From assembly GCF_027568575.1 (NCBI RefSeq), contig NZ_JANUVP010000010.1: a stretch of DNA of 64,000 nt; one strand, written 5' to 3'. Positions within the stretch are counted from its first letter, which is position 1. Every line of letters begins with the position of its first letter. Below, one piece after another: positions 15,845-24,216 of this stretch. The translations under genes and the position numbers were made by a program. The notes beneath the pieces are model-generated. The model searched no databases. It was not told the origin of the DNA and was given only the letters and a program-made list of their open reading frames with translations. The stretch comes from Caldifermentibacillus hisashii. Its GTDB lineage: Bacteria > Bacillota > Bacilli > Bacillales > Caldibacillaceae.

Positions 15845-16876
15845 TTGAATACAAAAGTGACGATGAAGGATATTGCTGAAAAACTAGGTGTTAGCAGTGT
15901 AACGATTTCCAAGGCTTTGAATGATAAAGATGGGGTCAGTGAAGAATTAAAAGAGAAAATAAAAAGAGTTGCTGACGAAATGGGTTACCGATATAATACG
16001 ATGGCGAAATCGATGAAAGAAGGTCTCTCCTATAACATTGGTGTCATTGTTTCGGAACGTTTTATCGGTGATGATGTGCAGTCATTTTATTTAAATTTCT
16101 TCAGTAAAATCTCTAAATGCCTAGAATCCTTTAATTACTATGGGATTTTGCATAATTTATCCTATGAAGATGAAAAAAATTTAATTCTTCCAAGAATTTA
16201 TAATGAAAATCGAGTTGACGGAATTATTATATTAGGCCAATTGAAATCAGATTACATTGATTTGCTAAAAAATATTGATATTCCTATTGTCTTTCTTGAT
16301 TTTTATGATAATCATATGGAAGTTGATACGATAATAACGGACAATTACTATGGTGCTTATGAAATAACAAAATATTTAATTAATAATGGTCATAAAAAAA
16401 TTGCCTTTGTTGGTAATATTTACTCAACGAGCAGTATTCAAGATCGTTTCTTAGGATATTGTAAAGCTTTACTTGAAAATCGAATTGAACTTGATTTTAA
16501 TTATTTTGTTAATGACCGGAATGAAGATGGAAAGTATATTGATTTCCAACTACCTAAAGATTTACCGACTGCGTTTTTTTGTAATAACGATCAAGTCGCT
16601 TATCATCTTATCAACTTTTTACAAAAAAGTGGTTTCCATATTCCAGAAGATTTTTCTGTTGTCGGATTTGACAATGATATATACGCACAAATATCGAATC
16701 CAAAATTAACAACCGTAGAAGTAGACATGGATACAATGGCAAGAACAGCTACGAAAATCTTAGTTGATCGGATTAAAAAGAGTCGGAAATCAGTTAATCG
16801 AATACAAGTACCTGGTAAAATTATTGTTAGAGATTCGGTTAAAGATATTTTCACGGATGAGAAAGAGGAAGTTTAA
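15845..16876 (+). CDS. LacI-family transcriptional regulator of the mannan cluster
   Basis: A 343-residue regulator. The N-terminal helix-turn-helix is TMKDIAEKLGVSSVTISKAL (about residues 6-25), followed by a hinge and a periplasmic-binding-protein-like sugar domain (about 62-335, with VVGFDNDIYAQ). The start is TTG with AGGAAGGAGGG 7 bases upstream; the downstream in-frame ATG would cut into the HTH. It is last in the mannan operon, so the AGGTTATCGATTAGGT sites at 9755 and 13363 are its likely operators. The ligand is unknown; mannobiose or mannosyl-glucose is a guess. Confidence 0.92.
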   Translation: MNTKVTMKDIAEKLGVSSVTISKALNDKDGVSEELKEKIKRVADEMGYRYNTMAKSMKEGLSYNIGVIVSERFIGDDVQSFYLNFFSKISKCLESFNYYGILHNLSYEDEKNLILPRIYNENRVDGIIILGQLKSDYIDLLKNIDIPIVFLDFYDNHMEVDTIITDNYYGAYEITKYLINNGHKKIAFVGNIYSTSSIQDRFLGYCKALLENRIELDFNYFVNDRNEDGKYIDFQLPKDLPTAFFCNNDQVAYHLINFLQKSGFHIPEDFSVVGFDNDIYAQISNPKLTTVEVDMDTMARTATKILVDRIKKSRKSVNRIQVPGKIIVRDSVKDIFTDEKEEV

Positions 16877-16901
16877 GAACTGCTTGTTTAAGATAGAATG
16901 A

Positions 16902-16930
16902 GGGGAAGGATATGCTTTCCCCTTTTCATT
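16902..16930 (+). terminator. Terminator after the LacI regulator
   Basis: GGGGAA (16902-16907) pairs with TTCCCC (16917-16922), followed by TTTTCATT. It closes the mannan operon. Confidence 0.8.
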
Positions 16931-17012
16931 ATACAACTCTGTAATAGCACTTACTCTTAAGCAAATAAAGTTGTTACGTTAAATTGTTTTTAAAATCTTG
17001 GAGGAATGAAAC

Positions 17013-17603
17013 TTGGCATCAAAAGTTTTCGATATTGTAAATAAAACCTACCGATATATTTCCCTAAGTTTCCTTTTTTGGTTATACACAGTAAAAGGAC
17101 TAATGATATATAGTATCATCTCTGCTCCTTGTGCAATATTTAAAACATTTGAGACGATTCGAACTGAAAATAAAGATATTGAAATTTCAAAGGAGTATAA
17201 AAGGAATGCTAAAAAGTTTGATAAGACACGACTCCCTTCTTTTATACTTGCTTTTGTAACCATCTCGATTATTAGTTTATTGTTCCTCCTTGCTAAAACG
17301 AATTCTCCATATACACTGCTTTTTAGCATTATACTTATCTATTTGCTATGTACAGCCTATGTATATATTGTTTATTTATCATATCATCTATCAATATTAA
17401 ATAAGGCAGGAAAAGAAGCGTATATCCTTGCTTATGTAGCTATATTCCGGAATTTCGGAATAAGTCTTTCCCTTGTCGTAATGATGATACTTTTGATTGC
17501 AGTGGCTTGGTATAATCTATTTCTCTTTTTTGTCATCGCACCTTCTATTCTCTATCGTTTTGCTTATTATGTATTAAGTAAAAGATTACCAAAAAGAAAC
17601 TAA
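17013..17603 (+). CDS. DUF624 (YesL-like) integral membrane protein
   Basis: A 196-residue protein with about five hydrophobic segments (roughly 20-45, 75-95, 100-125, 145-168, 170-190). It resembles DUF624/YesL proteins, which usually sit beside carbohydrate transport genes in Bacillales. No biochemical role is known. The start is TTG with TTGGAGG 8 bases upstream; the ATG at 17006 is in another frame. It stands alone between the mannan operon terminator and the mutase promoter. Confidence 0.72.
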   Translation: MASKVFDIVNKTYRYISLSFLFWLYTVKGLMIYSIISAPCAIFKTFETIRTENKDIEISKEYKRNAKKFDKTRLPSFILAFVTISIISLLFLLAKTNSPYTLLFSIILIYLLCTAYVYIVYLSYHLSILNKAGKEAYILAYVAIFRNFGISLSLVVMMILLIAVAWYNLFLFFVIAPSILYRFAYYVLSKRLPKRN

Positions 17604-17663
17604 CGATTTATGTTACATAATGAACAATTCTGTTTTAGTTACGTACCCAATCTCTTTTGACTT

Positions 17664-17672
17664 TGCTATAAT
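17664..17672 (+). promoter_or_regulatory. Extended -10 promoter of the phosphohexomutase
   Basis: TGCTATAAT is a perfect extended -10 element 44 bases before the mutase ATG. Its position supports the start at 17716 over the open frame reaching back to 17620. Confidence 0.55.
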
Positions 17673-17715
17673 GAAAAAGGAGTCTCTAAATATATATTTG
17701 ATGGAGGATTATGTA

Positions 17716-19455
17716 ATGAGTTGGAAACAGGTTGCTGAAAAATGGTTGCATGATGAGATGCTTGACCCACAATTAAAGGAACAATTACATAACATAAAAG
17801 GTGATGAAAAAGCATTAGAAGAATGTTTTTATAAAAACTTGGAATTTGGTACAGGTGGCATGCGTGGTGAAATTGGTCCTGGTACAAATCGGATGAACGT
17901 TTATATGGTTCGAAAAGCTTCGGAAGGACTGGCACGTTACGTATTAAGTACAAATGAAACGGATAAAAAGAGCATTGTTATTAGTTATGATTCTCGCCAT
18001 ATGTCTCCAGAATTTGCCTTAGAAGTTGCAAAAACGGTTGGCAAACACGGAATTAAGTCCTATTTATTTTCTGAATTACGTCCGACTCCTGAATTATCAT
18101 TTGCTGTTCGCTACTTAAGCGCAGATGCCGGTGTCATGATTACGGCTAGTCATAACCCACCTGAGTATAATGGGTATAAAGTGTATGGAAATGATGGCGG
18201 TCAATTACCACCAAAACAAGCTGATGCACTAACGAATTTTGTAAATAGTGTAGAGGATGAACTGTCCATTCCAGTCGTTGATAAAGAGGACCTTTTATCT
18301 CAAGATTTACTCCAATATATCGGGGAAGAAATTGATCAAGTATATTTAGAAAATGTGTTAAACATTCGATTAAATAAAGAAATCATTGAAAAAGTAAAAT
18401 CTGATCTTAAAATTGTCTTTACTCCATTACATGGTACGTCAAATAAACTCGTTCAAGAGGGTTTACGTTTATTTGGTTTTGAAAATATAACTGTAGTAAA
18501 AGAACAAGAATTACCTGATCCAAATTTCTCAACAGTGAAATCACCAAATCCGGAAGAACATGCAGCTTTTGAATTGGCGATGAAATATGGAAAAGAAATT
18601 GATGCCGATATTTTACTAGGAACAGATCCAGACTCGGATCGCCTTGGTGTAGCGGTGAAAAATGGAGAAGGAGAATACCAAGTGCTAACTGGAAACCAAA
18701 CGGGGGCAATTATGCTTCATTATCTTTTATCCCAGAAAGCTGAAAAAGGTATACTCCCTGAAAATGGGGCTGTGTTAAAAACGATTGTTACATCAGAAAT
18801 TGGTCGCGTCATTGCGGATAGTTATAAACTTCCAACATACGATGTACTAACTGGCTTTAAATTCATCGGTGAAAAAATTAAAGAATACGAAAAAACGGGT
18901 AAACATACATTCCAATTTGGCTACGAAGAAAGTTACGGTTATTTAATTGGTGACTTTGTCCGTGATAAAGATGCGGTACAAGCTGCTTTGTTTGCGGCAG
19001 AAGTGGCAGCCTACTATAAAGCACAAGGAAAAGGTTTATATGATGCCTTAATTGAAATCTATGAAAAATACGGATACTTTAGAGAATCACTAGAGTCGCT
19101 TACATTAAAAGGAAAAGATGGCGCAGAGCAAATTGCTTCTATTTTAGAAGAGTTCCGTGCAAATCCGCCAAAAGAAGTTGCTGGAGTGAAAGTGAATGCA
19201 GTAGAGGATTATAAGGCAAGTGTCCGTAAAGAATTAGCAACTGGTAAATTAAACCCAATTAGTTTACCAAAATCAAATGTACTAAAATACTTCCTTGAAG
19301 ATGGATCTTGGTTCTGCGTAAGACCATCCGGTACAGAACCGAAATGTAAATTTTATTTCGCTGTAAAAGGAAGCTCTTTACAAGAAAGTGAACAGTTATT
19401 AGAAAGTTTACAAACATCTGTCATGGCGTCTGTTCAAAATATATTAAATAAATAA
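17716..19455 (+). CDS. pgcA: Phosphoglucomutase/phosphomannomutase (PgcA type)
   Basis: A 579-residue alpha-D-phosphohexomutase. The phosphoserine loop is TASHNPPEYNG (Ser about 145). The metal loop is GTDPDSDRLG (about 303-312). The sugar-binding loop is GYEESYGY and the phosphate-binding loop is RPSGTEPK near the C-terminus. The start chosen here has GGAGG 8 bases upstream. It can interconvert mannose-1-P and mannose-6-P, or glucose-1-P and glucose-6-P. It therefore links both the GH130 product and the Leloir product to glycolysis. In B. subtilis PgcA is also needed for UDP-glucose and glycolipid synthesis, so it may have a housekeeping role. Confidence 0.9.
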   Translation: MSWKQVAEKWLHDEMLDPQLKEQLHNIKGDEKALEECFYKNLEFGTGGMRGEIGPGTNRMNVYMVRKASEGLARYVLSTNETDKKSIVISYDSRHMSPEFALEVAKTVGKHGIKSYLFSELRPTPELSFAVRYLSADAGVMITASHNPPEYNGYKVYGNDGGQLPPKQADALTNFVNSVEDELSIPVVDKEDLLSQDLLQYIGEEIDQVYLENVLNIRLNKEIIEKVKSDLKIVFTPLHGTSNKLVQEGLRLFGFENITVVKEQELPDPNFSTVKSPNPEEHAAFELAMKYGKEIDADILLGTDPDSDRLGVAVKNGEGEYQVLTGNQTGAIMLHYLLSQKAEKGILPENGAVLKTIVTSEIGRVIADSYKLPTYDVLTGFKFIGEKIKEYEKTGKHTFQFGYEESYGYLIGDFVRDKDAVQAALFAAEVAAYYKAQGKGLYDALIEIYEKYGYFRESLESLTLKGKDGAEQIASILEEFRANPPKEVAGVKVNAVEDYKASVRKELATGKLNPISLPKSNVLKYFLEDGSWFCVRPSGTEPKCKFYFAVKGSSLQESEQLLESLQTSVMASVQNILNK

Positions 19456-19466
19456 AACTCGAGGCT

Positions 19467-19556
19467 TGAGCCTTTAGGCAAAAGTAGAGTCGTAGTTCGC
19501 CGAGAAAACCTTTTTTCGGGTGCGATTGCATACTACTAGAGCCTTCCTATTAACTA
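19467..19556 (-). repeat. Dispersed intergenic repeat, inverted copy
   Basis: Read on the minus strand, this GC-richer block aligns closely with 28143-28243. Shared strings include CCGAAAAAAG, CGGCGAACTACG, CTCTRCTTT and AAAGGCTC. It is one member of the dispersed family also seen at 35107-35245 and 44587-44722. Confidence 0.65.
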
Positions 19557-19577
19557 ATAAAGGATCGTTAGGGTAAA

Positions 19578-19622
19578 TGGGTTCAGTTGGAATAGATGGA
19601 AAATTCCAATTGACCCTTTTAC
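19578..19622 (+). terminator. Terminator after the mutase
   Basis: GGGTTCAGTTGGAAT pairs with ATTCCAATTGACCC around a short loop, followed by TTTTACTACTTT. The stem tolerates one mismatch and one bulge. Confidence 0.75.
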
Positions 19623-19697
19623 TACTTTATTTGATAGAGCGCTTAACTTTACTACACAGCCTATTTTACAAGGTACAAAAGAAAGAGAGTGATACGC

Positions 19698-20696
19698 TTG
19701 ACTTATATTGCAGACGATAAACGTTATGAGAAAATGAAATACAACCGCGTCGGAAAATCTGGATTAAAATTACCGGCAATTTCTTTAGGCCTTTGGCATA
19801 ATTTTGGCGGTGTAGACACTTTTGAAAACGGACGAGCAATTTTACAACGAGCCTTTGATCTAGGAATTACCCATTTCGACTTAGCAAACAATTATGGGCC
19901 GCCACCAGGATCCTCTGAGGAAATGTTTGGGAAAATATTGAAAACGGACTTTGCTCCATACCGTGATGAAATGATTATCTCATCAAAGGCCGGCTATTAT
20001 ATGTGGCCAGGACCATACGGTGATTGGGGTTCGAGAAAGTATTTAATTTCTAGCTTAGACCAAAGTTTAAAAAGACTCGGGTTAGATTATGTCGATATTT
20101 TCTATCATCATCGACCAGATCCAAATACTCCATTAGAAGAAACAATGTTAGCGCTTGACCATATTGTTAGGCAAGGGAAAGCGCTATATGTTGGTATCTC
20201 GAACTATAATGCGGAACAAACGGAAGAAGCTGTACGAATATTAACTGAACTTGGAACTCCTCTTTTCATTCATCAACCAAGATATTCGATGTTTGACCGT
20301 TGGGTTGAGGATGGATTACTCGATGTACTTGAGAAAAATGGTGTCGGTTCCATCGCTTTTAGTCCATTAGCCCAAGGTTTATTAACGAATCAATATTTAC
20401 ATGGAATTCCAAGTGACTCAAGAGCTGCGAAGTCACATGGTTTCTTAAAGGAAAAAGATGTGAATGAACAGGTTATCGAACAAGTACAAAAATTAAACGA
20501 AATAGCAGAAGAACGTGGTCAAACTCTTGCACAAATGGCGCTTGCTTGGGTACTGCGCGGTGGCCGGATTACCTCTGTATTAGTCGGCGCAAGTAAAGTC
20601 AAACAAATTGAAGATAATGTGCAAACAATTGAAAATCTAGACTTTACAAATGAAGAATTAGCGAAAATTGAACAGATTTTAGGGAAAGATAAATAA
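19698..20696 (+). CDS. Aldo/keto reductase, YghZ-like
   Basis: A 332-residue NADPH-dependent aldo/keto reductase of the L-glyceraldehyde-3-phosphate reductase/Kv-beta group. Family features are SLGLWHNFGG and DLANNYGPPPGSSEE at the N-terminus (catalytic Asp and Tyr), SSKAGYYMWPGPYG, the FYHHRPD strand with the catalytic His, and the NADP-binding VLVGASKVKQIEDN. The TTG start has AAAGAGAG at the right distance; an in-frame GTG at 19689 is less well placed. The physiological substrate is unknown. Its position between two sugar-phosphate enzymes suggests removal of reactive aldehydes or sugar reduction, which is inference. Confidence 0.85.
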   Translation: MTYIADDKRYEKMKYNRVGKSGLKLPAISLGLWHNFGGVDTFENGRAILQRAFDLGITHFDLANNYGPPPGSSEEMFGKILKTDFAPYRDEMIISSKAGYYMWPGPYGDWGSRKYLISSLDQSLKRLGLDYVDIFYHHRPDPNTPLEETMLALDHIVRQGKALYVGISNYNAEQTEEAVRILTELGTPLFIHQPRYSMFDRWVEDGLLDVLEKNGVGSIAFSPLAQGLLTNQYLHGIPSDSRAAKSHGFLKEKDVNEQVIEQVQKLNEIAEERGQTLAQMALAWVLRGGRITSVLVGASKVKQIEDNVQTIENLDFTNEELAKIEQILGKDK

Positions 20697-20797
20697 CGTT
20701 CTATATCTTATTCCCATTCCGGCCGATCATGGCAAAAATAGATTATGGTTTTTAGGGTTATTTAATGATAGATGACCAGGTGGAGGAAATGATGAGA

Positions 20798-21679
20798 ATG
20801 AAGTTAGGATCAATCGAAGCTGGCGGTACAAAATTTGTTTGTGCAGTTGGTACAGAAGACGGTGAAATATTGGAACGAATGACTATTCTTACAGAAACAC
20901 CTGAAGTAACGATTCCGGAAGTCATTAAGTTTTTCAGGCAACATCCAGTCGATGCAATCGGAATCGGTTCATTTGGTCCAATAAGTGTGAAAAAATCTGA
21001 TTCGAACTACGGAAATATATTAAATACACCAAAACTAGCTTGGGCAAATTACCCATTTCTGAAAACGATAGAAGAAGCGTTACGTGTTCCGGTTGAATTT
21101 ACGACTGATGTGAATGCTGCAGCGTTAGGAGAATACACTTTTGGAGCTGGGCAAGGTTTAAGCAGTTGCCTCTATATTACAATAGGCACTGGGATTGGTG
21201 CAGGAGCAATTTTCAATGGAGAAATTTTAGAAGGAATCTCTCATCCAGAGATGGGGCATGTTATTGTCAGACGCCACCCTGAAGACGATTTTGAAGGAGT
21301 ATGCCCATATCATCGTGATTGTTTAGAGGGCATGGCATCAGGCCCAGCGATTGAAAAACGATGGGGGAAAAAGGGAATTGAATTAGCCGAACAGAAAGAA
21401 GTTTGGGAGCTTGAAGCGTATTATATTGCTCAAGCGATTGTCCAATATACAATGATCTTAATGCCTGAGCGAATTATTATTGGTGGTGGCGTTAGTAATC
21501 AAAAACATATTTTTACAGTAATTCAACAGCAAGTAAAAGAATTACTAAATAATTATTTAAGTCAAAGTCAGTATAATGAAGGGTTAAGCGAGTATATCGT
21601 TCCGCCTGGTCTCGGTAATCATGCAGGAATTGTCGGCGGACTGATGTTAGCTAAAAAGGCCCTTGAAGAGAGTAATTAG
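20798..21679 (+). CDS. ROK-family sugar kinase (fructokinase/mannokinase)
   Basis: A 293-residue ROK kinase beginning KLGSIEAGGTKFVCAVG, with the ATP-binding DVNAAALGEYTFGAG and ITIGTGIGAG motifs. A ROK zinc motif (HPEMGH, then CPYHRDCLEGMASGPA) surrounds the active site. Two other in-frame ATGs at 20789 and 20792 follow AGGTGGAGG closely, so the exact start is uncertain by three residues. Similar kinases lie in glucomannan operons of Bacillus (gmuE). It could phosphorylate mannose, fructose or the glucose released by GH130. Confidence 0.88.
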   Translation: MKLGSIEAGGTKFVCAVGTEDGEILERMTILTETPEVTIPEVIKFFRQHPVDAIGIGSFGPISVKKSDSNYGNILNTPKLAWANYPFLKTIEEALRVPVEFTTDVNAAALGEYTFGAGQGLSSCLYITIGTGIGAGAIFNGEILEGISHPEMGHVIVRRHPEDDFEGVCPYHRDCLEGMASGPAIEKRWGKKGIELAEQKEVWELEAYYIAQAIVQYTMILMPERIIIGGGVSNQKHIFTVIQQQVKELLNNYLSQSQYNEGLSEYIVPPGLGNHAGIVGGLMLAKKALEESN

Positions 21680-21751
21680 TATTATGGGTTGTTGACTATT
21701 TTCAGCAGAAGTATTGTAGTTCAATAAGCAAAGCATATTCGATATAATAGG

Positions 21752-21785
21752 TCTACTTTTTATGAAGTAGGCTTATTTTTTACTA
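21752..21785 (+). terminator. Terminator after the ROK kinase
   Basis: GTCTACTT (21752-21759 region) pairs with AAGTAGGC, with one G-U pair, followed by TTATTTTTTA. Confidence 0.65.
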
Positions 21786-21804
21786 AAAAACAAGTAAAAT
21801 TTTA

Positions 21805-21833
21805 TTGTATATTTTACTCCACTATTCTATAAT
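21805..21833 (+). promoter_or_regulatory. Sigma-A promoter of the gal operon
   Basis: -35 TTGTAT (21805-21810), 17-bp spacer, -10 TATAAT (21828-21833), 69 bases before galK. No clear operator was recognised in it. Confidence 0.65.
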
Positions 21834-21901
21834 ATAACTATAGGATAAACTTTAAACTACAAGAAGTGATAACAAAATATAAATAAAAGTGGGGATTGAC
21901 A

Positions 21902-23086
21902 ATGGAACAAACAGAGTTAAACACAATTTTTAAAAAGGTCTTTAATGAAAGCGATTACCGCGTATTTTTCGCCCCAGGTCGTATTAATTTAATTGGTGAA
22001 CATACAGATTATAACGGAGGACATGTGTTTCCTTGTGCAATTACATTCGGTACTTATGCATTAGCGAGAAAACGGGATGATCAAAAAATCCGTCTATACT
22101 CGGTAAACTTTGAAAACTTAGGTGTGATTGAATTTGACTTGAATCATTTAGACTATGATAAATCCCATGATTGGGCGAATTATCCAAAGGGAATGATTCG
22201 TTATTTCATTGAGGCTGGCTACAATATTGGTTCAGGAGTCGATGTATTATTTTACGGAAACATACCAAACGCAGCGGGCTTATCCTCATCTGCATCAATT
22301 GAGCTAGCAACTGGTGTGGTGTTAGAAGGATTATTTGATTTAGCAATTGATCGAATTGACATGGTAAAACTTGGACAAAAAGTAGAAAATCAGTTTATCG
22401 GTGTGAATAGTGGAATTATGGATCAATTTGCAGTAGGAATGGGAAAAAAAGATAATGGCATTTTACTTGATTGTGATACATTAAAATTTGAGTATGCTCC
22501 AATTGAAATGGATAATTACCGAATTGTCATTATGAACACGAATAAACGTAGGGAATTAGCTGATTCTAAATACAACGAAAGAAGAAGTGAATGTGAGAAA
22601 GCTCTTCATGTCTTACAAAAACACATCTCCATTGATCGTTTAGGAAACTTAACTCCTGAGCAATTTGACCAATATCAAGATGAAATTACCGACCCAATTA
22701 TTAGAAAACGTGCAAAACATGCAGTTTATGAAAATAATCGTACGGTTGAGGCACTCAAAGCGTTGAAAGAGAATAATTTAGGCAAGTTTGGTGAATTAGT
22801 TAACCAATCTCATATTTCTCTACGTGATGATTACGAAGTGACAGGAAAAGAATTAGATACAATTGTAGAGGCAGCTTGGAAACAAGAAGGAGTACTTGGG
22901 GCTAGAATGACAGGTGCAGGTTTTGGAGGCTGTGCAATTGCGATTGTTGAGAATGATCGGATTGATACGTTTATCGACCAAGTGGGCAAAACCTATCAGG
23001 AGAAAATTGGCTATCCAGCTGACTTTTACATTGTAACGGTAGGTGACGGTGCGAAGGAAATAACAACTGGAAATATGCATCATTAA
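21902..23086 (+). CDS. galK: Galactokinase
   Basis: A 394-residue GHMP kinase that phosphorylates galactose at C1. The galactokinase signature GRINLIGEHTDYNGG is near the N-terminus. The ATP loop is PNAAGLSSSASIE and the C-terminal GHMP motif is GARMTGAGFGGCAIA. The ATG follows GTGGGGATT; a TTG two codons upstream is less likely. It is the first gene of galK-galE-galT-galM and would use the galactose made by the GH36 enzyme. Confidence 0.96.
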   Translation: MEQTELNTIFKKVFNESDYRVFFAPGRINLIGEHTDYNGGHVFPCAITFGTYALARKRDDQKIRLYSVNFENLGVIEFDLNHLDYDKSHDWANYPKGMIRYFIEAGYNIGSGVDVLFYGNIPNAAGLSSSASIELATGVVLEGLFDLAIDRIDMVKLGQKVENQFIGVNSGIMDQFAVGMGKKDNGILLDCDTLKFEYAPIEMDNYRIVIMNTNKRRELADSKYNERRSECEKALHVLQKHISIDRLGNLTPEQFDQYQDEITDPIIRKRAKHAVYENNRTVEALKALKENNLGKFGELVNQSHISLRDDYEVTGKELDTIVEAAWKQEGVLGARMTGAGFGGCAIAIVENDRIDTFIDQVGKTYQEKIGYPADFYIVTVGDGAKEITTGNMHH

Positions 23087-23216
23087 TATTGCTTCAGAGC
23101 TTAGTTAAACATGATATGTGTATCGTTTTTCAACTTGTCAGCGCCAATATCCATTTTTCGAATCTACATGTAAAATGGTATAGTTGTGGTAGAAAAAATA
23201 TAAAGGGTGATATAAA

Positions 23217-24206
23217 ATGAGTATTTTAGTTTTAGGTGGTGCCGGTTATATCGGTTCTCATGCAGTGTATCAATTAATCGACCGTGGTTATGATGTAGTC
23301 ATTGTTGATAATTTACAAACGGGTCATAAAGATGCTGTTCATCCAAAGGCGAAATTTTATCAAGGTGATATTCGGAATCGGGAATTTTTACAAGATGTAT
23401 TTGCTCAAGAAAAAATTGACGGTGTGATTCACTTTGCTGCGAACTCATTAGTTGGTGAATCCATGGTTGATCCACTAAAGTATTATGATAACAATGTATA
23501 TGGAACACAAATTTTGCTCGAGGCAATGCGTGATGCCGGTGTTCGTCATATTGTATTTTCATCAACAGCGGCAACATACGGAGAACCAGAACAAGTTCCA
23601 ATTACGGAAAATTTACCAACCGTCCCAACGAATACGTATGGTGAGACAAAGCTTGCGATGGAAAAAATGATGGCTTGGTGTGAAAAGGCTTTTGATTTAA
23701 AATATGTTGCTCTTCGTTATTTTAATGTAGCAGGAGCACGAAGCACAGGAGAAATCGGGGAAGACCATAACCCAGAAACCCATTTAATTCCTGTTGTATT
23801 AGAAACAGCCCTTGGTAAACGTGAACATATTACTGTATTTGGTGAAGATTACCCAACAGAAGATGGTACTTGTATTCGAGACTATATTCATGTAGAAGAT
23901 TTAATTGATGCGCATATTTTAGCGCTAAATTATCTCCAAAATGGTGGGGAAAGTTCTGTGTTTAACTTAGGAAGCAGTCAAGGGTTTTCTGTAAAAGAAA
24001 TTATTGAAATGGCTCGAAAGGTTACAGGAAAAGAAATCCCTGCAAAAATCGGTGATCGGCGAGCTGGTGATCCAAGTGTCCTTATTGCATCATCAGAAAA
24101 GGCGAAAAAAGTATTAGGTTGGAATCCGACAAAAACAAATATTGAACAAATTATTACAGATGCATGGAATTGGCATAGCAACCATCCAAATGGATACGAG
24201 GACTGA
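23217..24206 (+). CDS. galE: UDP-glucose 4-epimerase
   Basis: A 329-residue short-chain dehydrogenase-type epimerase. The NAD loop is GGAGYIGSHA. The catalytic region has SSTAATYGEP and YGETKLAMEK (Tyr-x3-Lys). The substrate-binding DGTCIRDYIHVEDL lies in the C-terminal half. It interconverts UDP-galactose and UDP-glucose in the Leloir pathway. galT starts 10 bases after its stop. Confidence 0.96.
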   Translation: MSILVLGGAGYIGSHAVYQLIDRGYDVVIVDNLQTGHKDAVHPKAKFYQGDIRNREFLQDVFAQEKIDGVIHFAANSLVGESMVDPLKYYDNNVYGTQILLEAMRDAGVRHIVFSSTAATYGEPEQVPITENLPTVPTNTYGETKLAMEKMMAWCEKAFDLKYVALRYFNVAGARSTGEIGEDHNPETHLIPVVLETALGKREHITVFGEDYPTEDGTCIRDYIHVEDLIDAHILALNYLQNGGESSVFNLGSSQGFSVKEIIEMARKVTGKEIPAKIGDRRAGDPSVLIASSEKAKKVLGWNPTKTNIEQIITDAWNWHSNHPNGYED

Positions 24207-24216
24207 AGGTGTTAAA

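Noticed and set aside
17620..17715. N-terminal extension of the phosphohexomutase
   Set aside because: The extra 32 codons precede an extended -10 promoter, have no ribosome site, and do not resemble the family N-terminus.
24142..24216. galT start inside galE
   Set aside because: No ribosome site there; the ATG at 24217 has GAAGGTG and matches the family start.
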